64,000 nucleotides of DNA. It comes from Microbispora oryzae (GTDB lineage: Bacteria > Actinomycetota > Actinomycetes > Streptosporangiales > Streptosporangiaceae). The notes under the pieces were generated by a model that was given only the letters and a program-made list of their open reading frames with translations, was not told the DNA's origin and did not search any database. The DNA lies in NCBI RefSeq assembly GCF_017896165.1, contig NZ_JAFCNB010000006.1, positions 310,001 through 374,000 on the forward strand, in the 5' to 3' direction. Positions 1 through 7,309 of this stretch are shown here, piece after piece. The number at the start of each line of letters is the position of its first letter. Positions within the stretch are counted from its first letter, which is position 1. Position numbers and translations under genes: made by a program.

Positions 1-161
1 AGCGCCTGCACCGGCTTCAGCGACGACCGCGGCGACGCCAGGCTTCCCGTGTCTCCGTGGACCAGGATCGGACGGCCCTCGGCGTCGACCACGTGCACGC
101 GGGCCCGATGGACCGACTCCACGAACCCGGAACGGACCACTTCCACCACCATCTCGGACAT
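1..161 (-). CDS. Asparaginase II family protein, N-terminal fragment
   Basis: Only the first 53 codons are inside the window; the gene runs off the left edge. The reading begins M-S-E-M-V-V-E-V-V-R-S-G-F-V-E-S-V-H and continues to P-R-S-S-L-K-P-V-Q-A. Both are hallmarks of the actinobacterial Asparaginase_II (pfam06089-type) family, which is unrelated in sequence to classical AnsA/AnsB enzymes and is predicted to hydrolyse L-asparagine to aspartate and ammonia. A second in-frame ATG lies three codons inside the chosen start. The gene is divergent from dtd with about 45 bp between the starts. Enzymatic activity is family knowledge; the catalytic core is not visible here. Confidence 0.75.
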   Translation of the reverse strand, partial: MSEMVVEVVRSGFVESVHRARVHVVDAEGRPILVHGDTGSLASPRSSLKPVQA

Positions 162-205
162 GACGGGCAGTCTATGAGGGGCGGAACGTGGCAGAATTCG
201 GGGCC

Positions 206-631
206 ATGCGTGCGGTTGTGCAACGGGTGAGCTCGGCGTCGGTGACCGTGGACGGCCGGGTCGTGGGGGCGATCGACGAGCCGGGCCTCCTCGTCCTCGT
301 GGGCGTCACGCACACCGACGGGCAGCCGGAGGCGGCCAGGCTCGCCGCCAAGTTGTGGGGCCTGCGCATCCTGCACGGCGAGAAGTCCTGCTCAGACGTC
401 GGGGCGCCGCTGCTCGTGATCAGTCAGTTCACCCTGTACGGCGACGCCCGCAGGGGCCGCCGGCCCACCTGGCAGGCGGCCGCCCCCGGGCCGGTCGCCG
501 AGCCGCTGGTGGAGACCGTCATCGCCGAGCTGCGGACCCTCGGCGCCCGCGTGGAGACCGGCGTCTTCGGCGCCGACATGCAGGTGGCGCTCGTGAACGA
601 CGGCCCCATCACCCTCGTGCTCGACGTCTGA
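206..631 (+). CDS. dtd: D-aminoacyl-tRNA deacylase (D-Tyr-tRNA deacylase)
   Basis: The 141-aa product is the usual length for Dtd, which hydrolyses D-aminoacyl-tRNA in the cytoplasm so that D-amino acids are not used in translation. The canonical N-terminus M-R-A-V-V-Q-R-V fixes the ATG start; a GTG 18 nt upstream only adds an atypical six-residue tail. The two active-site signatures are visible: S-Q-F-T-L-Y-G-D near residue 79 and the C-terminal N-D-G-P-I-T (Gly-Pro motif). It stands alone between the divergent asparaginase and the convergent ygfZ gene. Confidence 0.95.
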   Translation: MRAVVQRVSSASVTVDGRVVGAIDEPGLLVLVGVTHTDGQPEAARLAAKLWGLRILHGEKSCSDVGAPLLVISQFTLYGDARRGRRPTWQAAAPGPVAEPLVETVIAELRTLGARVETGVFGADMQVALVNDGPITLVLDV

Positions 632-672
632 GCCCGGCCGAACCCCGGCGTCCCAGGGCAGGCGGCGCGACG

Positions 673-1755
673 TCAGCGGACGCGCCGCCGCAGCGCGGGG
701 TCGATGGCGACGTTGCGACCGGCGTCCGGCGGCACCACGACCTCCTGCGCGGCGGCGACACCGCCCGCGAGCAGGCCGGCATCGACCGGCACGGTCCGCT
801 TGACGACGGCGAGCGCGATCGGGCCCAGCTCGTAGTGGCGGGCCGAGGAGCCGACGAACCCGATCCGTCCCGGCTCGGCGGCGCCCTCCTCCGGGCCCTG
901 CTCCGGACCGTCGGGCACGGCTCGCGCCGGCGATCCCGGTCCGAGCGTCACCGGTGCGCCGTGCGGCGGCAGGACGTCGACGCTGCCGTCGAGGTGCAGG
1001 AAGACCAGCCGGCGCGGCGGATGACCCAGATTGTGGACCCGGGCGACGGTCTCCTGGCCCCGGTAGCACCCCTTGCTCAGGTGGACCGCCTCGCCGATCC
1101 AGCCCACCTCGTGGGGGATCGTCTTGTGGTCGGTCTCGAAGCCCAGCCGGGGCAGGTGGGCCGCGATGCGCAGCGCCTCGTACGCCCACAGACCGGCCGG
1201 GCGCAGGCCCAGCTCCTCGGGGAGCGACGCGAGCCGCTCCCGGGGCACGATCAGGTCACCGCCCACGGCCACGGCCCCGTCGGGCGGCGTGAGCCGTACG
1301 GGCGGCCCGTCGGGGGACGCGACCGGCGCGGCCACGGTCACCACGGCGTAGGCGGAGGTGACGTCGGCCACCTCGACGCGCAGCATGAAGCGCATCTTGT
1401 CGAGGAAGGCGACGAGGGAGCCCGCCGTGCCGGGCTCGACGTGCGCCCACACGGCCTCGCCATCGTCGACCAGCGTCAGGTGGTGCTCCACCCTGCCCTG
1501 GGGATCGAGCAGCAGGGTCTGCGTGGGCGTGCCCGGCGTGAGGGCGTCGAGCTTCTGTGAGCTGAGGCTGTTGAGCCAGCTCAGCCGGTCGGCGCCGGTG
1601 ATCCGGACGACCTCCCGGTTGCTCCGGTCGACCAGGGCCTCGCCGCGGACCAGGGCGCGCTGCTCGGCGTAGGGATCGCCGTAGTGCGCCGCGACGGAGT
1701 CGTCCGGCGTTTGCCCCGCGACGGCGCCCGGGGTGTCCAGCAATGGGCTGCGCAT
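673..1755 (-). CDS. ygfZ: Folate-binding Fe-S cluster repair protein YgfZ
   Basis: The 360-aa protein is related to the glycine-cleavage T protein (aminomethyltransferase). It has the diagnostic K-G-C-Y-x-G-Q-E motif of the YgfZ/COG0354 family at about residue 228, whose Cys is essential in characterised homologues. The family binds tetrahydrofolate and helps maintain certain Fe-S enzymes. The N-terminal half carries the GcvT-like fold and the last about 80 residues the C-terminal beta-barrel. The gene is convergent with dtd; the next gene upstream on the same strand is the Fur-family regulator, separated by a short repeat-rich spacer. Confidence 0.9.
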   Translation of the reverse strand: MRSPLLDTPGAVAGQTPDDSVAAHYGDPYAEQRALVRGEALVDRSNREVVRITGADRLSWLNSLSSQKLDALTPGTPTQTLLLDPQGRVEHHLTLVDDGEAVWAHVEPGTAGSLVAFLDKMRFMLRVEVADVTSAYAVVTVAAPVASPDGPPVRLTPPDGAVAVGGDLIVPRERLASLPEELGLRPAGLWAYEALRIAAHLPRLGFETDHKTIPHEVGWIGEAVHLSKGCYRGQETVARVHNLGHPPRRLVFLHLDGSVDVLPPHGAPVTLGPGSPARAVPDGPEQGPEEGAAEPGRIGFVGSSARHYELGPIALAVVKRTVPVDAGLLAGGVAAAQEVVVPPDAGRNVAIDPALRRRVR

Positions 1756-1857
1756 GGCTCAAGGCTATTCGGTCACGTACGGCTCGCGCGGCGGGGCCCG
1801 TCGGGCCTGTGGACAACGGGGCCGCGCCGGACCGCGCCGGGCGAGCGGACCAGTGGC

Positions 1858-1943
1858 TGGTTCAGGGCGCGGGTCATGACATGTTCAGGGCCTGGTTCAG
1901 GGCGCGGGTCACGAAGTGGTTCAGGGCGCGGTTCAGGGCCTGG
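1858..1943. repeat. Degenerate short tandem repeats between ygfZ and the Fur-type gene
   Basis: The motif GGTTCAGGGC (about 10 bp, often continued as GCGGGTCA) occurs five times in tandem-like array across this spacer, ending inside the 3' end of the Fur-type gene. It looks like slippage-generated sequence. The last copies provide the Fur-type gene's stop codon, so copy-number change would alter its C-terminus. Confidence 0.7.
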
Positions 1944-2355
1944 GTGAGCGGCAGTTGCGGCAGATGCCGAACACCGTGAGGTGGCGGACGTCGGTCGCGA
2001 ACCCCAGCGCCGTGTCGAGCTTGGCGACCAGGTCTTCGACCAGCTCGGGAGCCACCTCGCTCACCTCTCCGCAGTCGCGGCACACGAGGTGGACGTGGTC
2101 GGCCTCGGAGGCGAGGTGATAGGTGGGCGCGCCGTGGCCGAGGTGGGTGTGCGTGACCAGGCCGAGCTCTTCGAGCAGTTCCAGCGTCCGGTAGACGGTC
2201 GAGATGTTGACGCCCCTGGCCGTCTCCTGGACCCGGCAGCAGATGTCCTCCGGGGTGGCGTGCCCGAGCTCGGTGACCGCCTCCAGCACCAGCTGGCGCT
2301 GGGGGGTGATCCGGTAACCGCGGGCCCGAAGCTCCTCGTGCCATGTCTCGGCCAT
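1933..2355 (-). CDS. Fur-family metalloregulator, Nur (nickel)-like
   Basis: The 140-aa Fur-superfamily repressor has the winged-helix DNA-binding segment with I-S-T-V-Y-R-T-L-E-L-L-E (residues 51-62) and the C-terminal dimerisation domain. Two CxxC pairs (C92/C95 and C132/C135) form the structural zinc site. Histidines at 69, 71 and 125 correspond, with an offset of one, to the Ni-site ligands I recall for Streptomyces coelicolor Nur (His70/72/126). His32, 87 and 89 match three of its four M-site ligands, while position 85 is Ala instead of His. The neighbourhood (ygfZ, dtd, nitrobindin) also resembles the Nur locus as I remember it. Nickel specificity is inference; Zur or another Fur paralogue remains possible. 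Confidence 0.8.
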   Translation of the reverse strand: MAETWHEELRARGYRITPQRQLVLEAVTELGHATPEDICCRVQETARGVNISTVYRTLELLEELGLVTHTHLGHGAPTYHLASEADHVHLVCRDCGEVSEVAPELVEDLVAKLDTALGFATDVRHLTVFGICRNCRSPRP

Positions 2356-2425
2356 GCTCAGATTTTAGGAGCCGGGGGCCGGTCCCGGGCGGGAGCCGGT
2401 GAGCATTCGCCGTCCGCATAATCAA

Positions 2426-2454
2426 TTGCGCCGCGGGAGCCCCTCACATAGCGT
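2426..2454 (+). promoter_or_regulatory. Putative sigma-70 promoter of the small 2.46-2.69 kb transcript
   Basis: TTGCGC (2426-2431), a 17-nt spacer and TAGCGT (2449-2454) make a reasonable housekeeping actinobacterial promoter. It sits directly in front of the mini-ORF and hairpin region, with transcription expected to start near 2461. Confidence 0.5.
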
Positions 2455-2460
2455 GAAACC

Positions 2461-2685
2461 ACGCAGAAGGGAGGTGGTCCAAACAATGGTTGATCATTCT
2501 TGGGCTAGCGAGGTGGCTGTCCGCTAGGACTCGTCCATCTGGACCTTCCGTCTGGATGTCGAACGACGTCCCGGCGAATCCTCGACAGACACCGAAACCC
2601 CGGGCAGCCGGTGGGTGAGGACTCCCCGTCCTCTCCCTTGGTCCAACCGGCCCGCTGACCACAGCGGAGCACGCCCGGGGTTTTT
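2461..2685 (+). ncRNA. Small structured transcript with mini-ORF and branched terminator
   Basis: No conventional gene lies between the Fur-type gene and nitrobindin, but the plus strand is organised as an independent transcript. It has a promoter-like pair, a strong ribosome-binding site, a 13-codon ORF, a GTCC-ATCT-GGAC hairpin and finally an elaborate terminator. An 11-bp perfect stem (2595-2605 with 2673-2683) leads into a T5 run. Enclosed in it are GCCGGT/ACCGGC, a 10-bp hairpin with one T-T mismatch (GGGTGAGGAC/GTCCTCTCCC) and CGCTG-ACCA-CAGCG, giving a three-way-junction shape. The downstream gene is on the opposite strand, so this is not a leader for it. I do not recognise a described RNA family; its existence as an RNA is inference. 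Confidence 0.55.
2486..2527 (+). CDS. 13-residue mini-ORF (MVDHSWASEVAVR) with strong SD
   Basis: ATG at 2486 is preceded at 8 nt by GGGAGGTGG (2469-2477), an unusually good Shine-Dalgarno. The peptide M-V-D-H-S-W-A-S-E-V-A-V-R ends at TAG. Beyond the TAG the same frame continues with plausible codons (D-S-S-I-W-T-F-R-L-D-V-E), so readthrough or a sequencing-independent stop could be considered. No function can be assigned; a leader or regulatory peptide is one option. Confidence 0.45.
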   Translation: MVDHSWASEVAVR

Positions 2686-2701
2686 CCATGTCCGGCCCCC
2701 G

Positions 2702-3196
2702 TTATTCGGGAACGAAGTCGGCGACCTTCTTCAGCTCCGCCGAGGCGTGCGACTGAAGGGGATGCCCCACGGCCGCCATGTCGTAGGCGTACATCAGACT
2801 GCCGTTGACCAGCCCGTAGAGGCGCTGACCCGCGTTGTACTCCTTGGCCGTGGAGGTGCGGGCGACGACGTCCGTGTGCAGCTCGATCTTGTGGAAGACG
2901 ACCTCGCCGACGTAGATCTCCACGATGCCGGTCGGGTGGGCCAGGCACACCTCAAGGCGGCGTTCCGGCTGGATCCGCCAGTAGCCGGACTCCTGTGACA
3001 GCGGGCGCACCTTGGTCCCGTCGGCGTCGAGCAGCCAGGTGCGGCTGCGGTAGGTCAGGAACGGCTTGCCCACGTGCCCGAAGTCCACCTCCTGACCGAA
3101 GTTGGCGCTCTCCATCGTGGGATAACCGATCACACCGGCCCCTTCCCAGTGGCCCAGGAGGAAGGCGATCGGCTCGAGGTCGGGATGTACGTCCAT
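2702..3196 (-). CDS. Nitrobindin-like heme-binding protein (peroxynitrite isomerase family)
   Basis: The 164-aa single-domain beta-barrel protein has the family's N-terminal G-x-W-x-G-x-G signature (G15-H-W-E-G-A-G21) and a C-terminal D-M-A-A-V-G-H-P-L-Q-S-H segment. The last His of that segment matches the proposed axial heme ligand of nitrobindins. Family members bind ferric heme and isomerise peroxynitrite to nitrate in the cytosol. It is transcribed alone, towards the small structured transcript's terminator. The family assignment is strong; the physiological role is taken from characterised homologues. Confidence 0.88.
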   Translation of the reverse strand: MDVHPDLEPIAFLLGHWEGAGVIGYPTMESANFGQEVDFGHVGKPFLTYRSRTWLLDADGTKVRPLSQESGYWRIQPERRLEVCLAHPTGIVEIYVGEVVFHKIELHTDVVARTSTAKEYNAGQRLYGLVNGSLMYAYDMAAVGHPLQSHASAELKKVADFVPE

Positions 3197-3253
3197 GCAG
3201 ACGAGCTTAGAACCGTCACGGGACCGGCCGGCCGCCTCCGGGCCAGGCCCCGG

Positions 3254-3949
3254 TCAGGCGAAGACGGACCCGGTCTCCGTGAAGAGCTCGTTGAGCACGC
3301 GAAGAGCGCGCCAGGCCCGGGTCATGCCGAACAGAGCGGAGAAACGCACGACGGCGCGGACCTCGTCGGGTCTGGCGCCGGCCTTGAGGGCGCGGCTCAC
3401 ATGGGCGCGGAAGCTCTCTTCCAGCGTCATGTAGAGGACGTCGACGGTCATGGTGACGAAGGCGCGCTCACGGCCGCTCAGTCGCCGCATGCCGGCCCGC
3501 ATCCGGGACTGCAGCTCCATGTAGTCCGCGAAGGGCGCGTCGAGATCGCGGACGGACTGCCGCATCGGGCCGGGGAGCGGGCTGCCCGATCCGTCCGCGT
3601 TCACCTCGTGGCCCTCTCCCGGCGGACCCGTCACTCCCAGCCGCCGCTCGATCTCCATGAGGCGCTCCAGCGCCGCGAGCGCGGCGGGATACCCGCTGTC
3701 GTAGGAGACGAAGCGCAGCAGTTCTCGCAGGTCATCACCGGAGACGCCGTGCTCCAGCGCCATCGTCGCATGCCGCTCGAACGGCAGGCCGAGGGTCTGC
3801 TGACAGACGTCGGCGACGAGGCACAGCAGAACCTTCTCCCGATCGGTCAGCTCGGGGATCCCCTCCCATAGCGCGCGGTCGGTGGCCGCGCCCATCTCCG
3901 CGAACACCGGGTCCCACGCCTTGATCTGCCCGTCGAAGGGAAACTCCAT
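3254..3949 (-). CDS. Carboxymuconolactone decarboxylase-like (AhpD-fold) protein
   Basis: The 231-aa protein has two CMD-like helical repeats: D-V-C-Q-Q-T-L-G-L-P-F-E-R-H around residues 59-72, and D-V-L-Y-M-T-L-E-E-S-F-R-A-H in the second half. The first keeps a Cys and a His 11 apart but lacks the CxxC of true AhpD, so a peroxidase-partner role is unsupported. The ATG at 3949 is chosen because AAGGAGTG lies just upstream; the frame stays open further but only by reading antisense to the TetR gene. It is divergent from that TetR gene across a palindromic operator, which suggests that TetR controls it. Substrate unknown. Confidence 0.8.
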   Translation of the reverse strand: MEFPFDGQIKAWDPVFAEMGAATDRALWEGIPELTDREKVLLCLVADVCQQTLGLPFERHATMALEHGVSGDDLRELLRFVSYDSGYPAALAALERLMEIERRLGVTGPPGEGHEVNADGSGSPLPGPMRQSVRDLDAPFADYMELQSRMRAGMRRLSGRERAFVTMTVDVLYMTLEESFRAHVSRALKAGARPDEVRAVVRFSALFGMTRAWRALRVLNELFTETGSVFA

Positions 3950-3971
3950 GATCACTCCTTGTGTGAACGGC

Positions 3972-3983
3972 TGTAGCGCTACA
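3972..3983. promoter_or_regulatory. Palindromic operator candidate between CMD-like and TetR genes
   Basis: TGTAGCGCTACA is a perfect 12-bp palindrome placed between the two divergent starts (3949 on minus, 3995/4022 on plus). A further CTGTAG half-site follows at once. It is the natural binding site for the adjacent TetR repressor. Confidence 0.6.
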
Positions 3984-3994
3984 ACTGTAGGGCA

Positions 3995-4672
3995 ATGGGT
4001 GTCTCGATACAATGGCGGATCATGGACGCGATCTCCTCCACCGGGCGTGGGACACCAGAGACCGAGGAGGCCGTCCAGCGGCCCGCCAGAGAACGCAACC
4101 CCCGCGGCCAGGGCGAACGGCTGCGTGACGAGATCGTCTCCGCGACCCTTCGGCTGCTGGACGAGCTCGCCGACGACCAGGCGCTGTCGCTCCGCGCGGT
4201 GGCGCGAGAGGTCGGCGTCGCGGCGACCTCCGTCTACATCCACTTCGCCGACCGGGACGCCCTCGTGTTCGCCGCTCTGGAGCGGTGCCACCGCGACCTC
4301 TCGCTCGCCCTGGACGAGGCGGAGAACGCGCCCGGCGATCCCGTCACCCGGCTCCGCGCCCGGCTGCTGGTCCTCGCCACCTGGGTCCGCCGCCATCCCG
4401 GGCTGTACAAGGTGCTCCACGAGAGCACGCTCAACCAGCGGACGCACCTGGCGTTCAAGGACGAACTCACCCAGCGGGCCACGGCCGCGGTGCGGCGCTG
4501 CATGGACGCCGGACTGGCGCCGGTCGACGACGACGCCGCCGTGGCGATGGACCTGCGCATGGCGGTCCACGGCGCCGTGTCGATGCGCGTGAACGAGCCC
4601 GACGCGGCATGGCCGCCGCTGGAGGAGCAGATCGACCGGTTTCTCACCAAGCTCGTCGGAGTACGCCTCTGA
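3995..4672 (+). CDS. TetR/AcrR family transcriptional regulator
   Basis: The 225-aa protein has an N-terminal TetR helix-turn-helix (L-S-L-R-A-V-A-R-E-V-G-V-A-A-T-S-V-Y-I-H-F, about residues 65-85) and a helical C-terminal ligand domain. Two ATG starts are possible, 3995 and 4022; neither has a clear Shine-Dalgarno, and the 4022 start would give a more typical N-terminal tail. It is divergent from the CMD-like gene and probably represses it and itself through the TGTAGCGCTACA palindrome. The inducer is unknown. Confidence 0.9.
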   Translation: MGVSIQWRIMDAISSTGRGTPETEEAVQRPARERNPRGQGERLRDEIVSATLRLLDELADDQALSLRAVAREVGVAATSVYIHFADRDALVFAALERCHRDLSLALDEAENAPGDPVTRLRARLLVLATWVRRHPGLYKVLHESTLNQRTHLAFKDELTQRATAAVRRCMDAGLAPVDDDAAVAMDLRMAVHGAVSMRVNEPDAAWPPLEEQIDRFLTKLVGVRL

Positions 4673-4781
4673 GCGGTCGCCCCCGGCGCAATAATCAGGC
4701 GCCAGTCAACGAATCCGCATTATCCGGACTTATACGAGATGCGACGCGGCGGGCGATCCAGCGGACGACTAGGCTGCCAAC

Positions 4782-5144
4782 ATGGCACGATCACTTGTGA
4801 TCAAGGTGACGGCCGGCGCGGACGCGCCGGAGCGGTGCAACCAGGCGTTCACCGTCGCGGCGGCCGCCCTGGCCAGCGGAGTCCCGGTCTCGCTGTGGCT
4901 GACCGGGGAGTCGGCGTGGTTCTCGCTTCCCGGCCGGGCGAAGGAGTTCGCCCTGGCGGAGGCGGCGCCGCTGGAGGATCTTCTGGACGCCGTGCTGGCG
5001 GCCGGCCGGGTGACGCTCTGCACCCAGTGCGCCGCCCGGCGGGGCATCACCGTCGACGATGTGATCGACGGGGTGCGCATCGCGGGCGCCCCCACCTTCG
5101 TGGAGGAGGTCCTGGGCGACGGCGTCCAGGCCCTCGTCTACTGA
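4782..5144 (+). CDS. DsrE family protein
   Basis: The 120-aa protein has the DsrE/DsrF-like alpha/beta fold sequence. It starts L-V-I-K-V-T-A-G-A-D-A-P-E-R, has a central hydrophobic strand, and carries a Cys-containing segment L-C-T-Q-C-A-A-R-R-G (about residues 80-89), the equivalent position to the sulfur-carrying Cys in the family. Such proteins act as cytosolic sulfur carriers or subunits, but many actinobacterial members have no assigned partner. It is monocistronic and convergent with gatD. Function inferred only at family level. Confidence 0.75.
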   Translation: MARSLVIKVTAGADAPERCNQAFTVAAAALASGVPVSLWLTGESAWFSLPGRAKEFALAEAAPLEDLLDAVLAAGRVTLCTQCAARRGITVDDVIDGVRIAGAPTFVEEVLGDGVQALVY

Positions 5145-5263
5145 GCTCGCGCCGACCCACACAGGCCACCGTCGACCCAGACAGGTCGCCGCCGGCCCCG
5201 TGGCGGCCCCTGACGGCGCCGCGCCGCCGGCCCGGGCGACCGGCGGAGACGGGGCCCGGGCGG

Positions 5264-5971
5264 TCAGCGGGGCAGCACGGCCGCCAGGCGCTCGTCGCGC
5301 AGCCGCTGGTACCAGCTGTCGTCGATCGGCGGAAGCTGCCCGACGATGGAGGAGAGCAGCAGGTCGGCGAGGGCGGGGTTGCGGGCCAGCGCCGGGCCGT
5401 GCAGGTAGGTGCCGATGACCTTGCCCGCGTAGCAGCCTTCGGTGCCGTCGCCGTTGCCGGTCCCGACGACGGTGCGGGACAGCGGCCGGACGCCGGGCCC
5501 GAGCCGGGTCACACCCATGTGGTTCTCGAATCCGGTCAGCATGGGCAGGCCGAGCGCGGGATCCACCTCTCCGGCGAGCTCACCCACCGAGCGCCGCTCG
5601 CCGCGGCCCGAGCTGATGTCGAGCAGGCCGATGCCGGGCACCGGCTGACCCTCCTCACCGCCGAACACCGACCCCATGATCTGGTAGCCGGCGCAGACGG
5701 CGAGCAGCGCGGCTCCCCGCTCGATGGCGGCGTGCAGGCCGCCGTCCCGGCGCAGCCGCTCCGCGCCGAGGATCTGCGGGCGGTCCTCGCCGCCGCCGAT
5801 CAGGTAGATGTGCCCGTCGCGGGGCACCGGGTCGGAGGAGCGCACGTGGACGGTCCGGGTGACGATGCCCCGGGCGCGGGCCCGCTGTTCGAGCACCAGC
5901 ACGTTGCCCTGGTCCCCGTATGTGCTGAGCAGGTCGGGGTAGATCCAGACGATCGACAATTCAGACTGCAC
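5264..5971 (-). CDS. gatD: Lipid II isoglutaminyl synthase, glutamine amidotransferase subunit GatD
   Basis: The 235-aa class-I-like (CobB/CobQ-type) amidotransferase has the nucleophile elbow L-A-V-C93-A-G-Y-Q-I and catalytic G-T-Y-L-H191-G-P. GatD hydrolyses glutamine and passes ammonia to MurT, which amidates the alpha-carboxyl of D-Glu in the lipid II stem peptide. The start overlaps the 3' end of murT by 11 bp, the standard murT-gatD arrangement, so the two are translationally coupled. Confidence 0.93.
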   Translation of the reverse strand: MQSELSIVWIYPDLLSTYGDQGNVLVLEQRARARGIVTRTVHVRSSDPVPRDGHIYLIGGGEDRPQILGAERLRRDGGLHAAIERGAALLAVCAGYQIMGSVFGGEEGQPVPGIGLLDISSGRGERRSVGELAGEVDPALGLPMLTGFENHMGVTRLGPGVRPLSRTVVGTGNGDGTEGCYAGKVIGTYLHGPALARNPALADLLLSSIVGQLPPIDDSWYQRLRDERLAAVLPR

Positions 5972-7229
5972 GGCCGAACTCCGCTCGGATCTGCTGGAAC
6001 GCGGTGTAGTTGGCGATGACGTCGATCCGGCCCGGCGGCAGCGTGCCCACGGCCTGTTCGAACGTCTCGCAGAGCTGGAAGGGCACTCCCGCCACGTCGA
6101 GCCGGAGCGCCAGGTCGAGGCGGCGCTCGCCGACCACGAGGACGGGACGGCCCTTGAGGATCCGGTAGTCCACGTCCCACAGCCAGGAGGTGTCGCGGCC
6201 GTCGGGGCCCTGGGCGTTCACCGAGAGAATGATCGGCAGCGCCGGATCGGCGACGTCGAAGGCCTCAAGCCAGCCGGCCGGGTTCTTCGCGAGCAGCAGG
6301 CGCATCGCCCGGCCGTCGCGCTCCACGGTGGTGTAGCGCCCGGCGACGGACGCGACCATGCGGAGCCGGCCGAGCGAACGGCCCGGGTCGAGCCCCATCG
6401 CCTCCGCGGTGGCCATCGCCATGGCCGCGTTGGCCCGGTTGGCCTGGCCGGGGAGCTGGATCTCCAGCCGCCAGCGGACGCCACGCGGATCGATGACGTC
6501 CTCCCCGTCGAGCACCCAGTTGGGCTGCGGGCGGCGGAAGCCGCACTCGCGGCAGGCCCAGCCGGCGTCCACGGGCGCGGCCGCTCCCTGCCCGATGCCG
6601 CCCCCGTCGGCGCGGTCGAGCGGGCCGCCGCACTCGGGGCAGCACCAGGAGTCCTCCCGCCACCGCTGCCCTGCGGCCACCCAGGTGACCCACTGCGCGG
6701 TGGAGGCGCCCCAGGTCACGAGCGGGTCGTCGCAGTTGGCGATCACGTGCACCGGCTTGCCGGCCAGCGCCCGGCGCCACCGCTGCGCGAGCAGCCAGAT
6801 CTCGCCGGCCCGGTCCATCTGGTCACGGCTGAGGTTCATCAGGCAGACGACGCCGGCGTGGGTCGTGTCGAGGACCTCGGGAAGGTACTTCTCGTCGACC
6901 TCCAGCACGCCGTACGGCGCGTCCTTGGCGGAGGCGAGCGCGGACACGTGTCCGGCGGGCATGTTCGCGCCGAAGGCGTTGGTCGCCACCTCGCCGAGCT
7001 CCTGCAGGGCCGAGGTGATGAGACGGGTCGTCGTGGTCTTGCCGTTGGTCGCGCTCACCAGGACGAGCCTGCGGTCGGCCGCGAGCTTGCGCAGCAGGTC
7101 GGGCTCCAGCATCAGCCCGACCCGGCCGCCGATGACCGATCCGTCACCACGCCCGGTGGCCCTGGACAGCGTCGCGGCCGTGCGGCCGAGGGCACTGGCG
7201 AGCTGCGCCCGCAGCGGAAGCTGACTCAT
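5961..7229 (-). CDS. murT: Lipid II isoglutaminyl synthase, Mur ligase-like subunit MurT
   Basis: The 422-aa protein has the Mur-ligase central ATPase with P-loop V-S-A-T-N-G-K-T-T-T-T (about residues 58-68). A zinc-ribbon insertion has C-C-P-E-C-G-G and, about 30 residues on, C-R-E-C-G-F, typical of MurT. The C-terminal DUF1727 domain provides the catalytic site for activating D-Glu. Start M-S-Q-L-P-L at 7229 was chosen because upstream extensions read antisense to other sequence. It works with GatD at the cytoplasmic face of the membrane on lipid II. Confidence 0.93.
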   Translation of the reverse strand: MSQLPLRAQLASALGRTAATLSRATGRGDGSVIGGRVGLMLEPDLLRKLAADRRLVLVSATNGKTTTTRLITSALQELGEVATNAFGANMPAGHVSALASAKDAPYGVLEVDEKYLPEVLDTTHAGVVCLMNLSRDQMDRAGEIWLLAQRWRRALAGKPVHVIANCDDPLVTWGASTAQWVTWVAAGQRWREDSWCCPECGGPLDRADGGGIGQGAAAPVDAGWACRECGFRRPQPNWVLDGEDVIDPRGVRWRLEIQLPGQANRANAAMAMATAEAMGLDPGRSLGRLRMVASVAGRYTTVERDGRAMRLLLAKNPAGWLEAFDVADPALPIILSVNAQGPDGRDTSWLWDVDYRILKGRPVLVVGERRLDLALRLDVAGVPFQLCETFEQAVGTLPPGRIDVIANYTAFQQIRAEFGRAV

Positions 7230-7309
7230 GTCCGTGATCCTAGCCGCGTCCGCGCACGTCGGCCGACCAGCGCCGCCCGCCCAGTGGACAACTCCCCGCC
7301 TGGGGGCGG

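Noticed and set aside
392-1189. Long open frames antisense to dtd and ygfZ
   Set aside because: Arg/Gly/Pro-rich readings with no family pattern, fully explained by high GC on the opposite strand of real genes.
2615-2998. Plus ORF overlapping nitrobindin
   Set aside because: Its right part is antisense to nitrobindin and its left part is the structured terminator.
3950-4570. N-terminal extension of the CMD-like gene
   Set aside because: The extension is antisense to the TetR gene; a good SD sits before the internal ATG at 3949.
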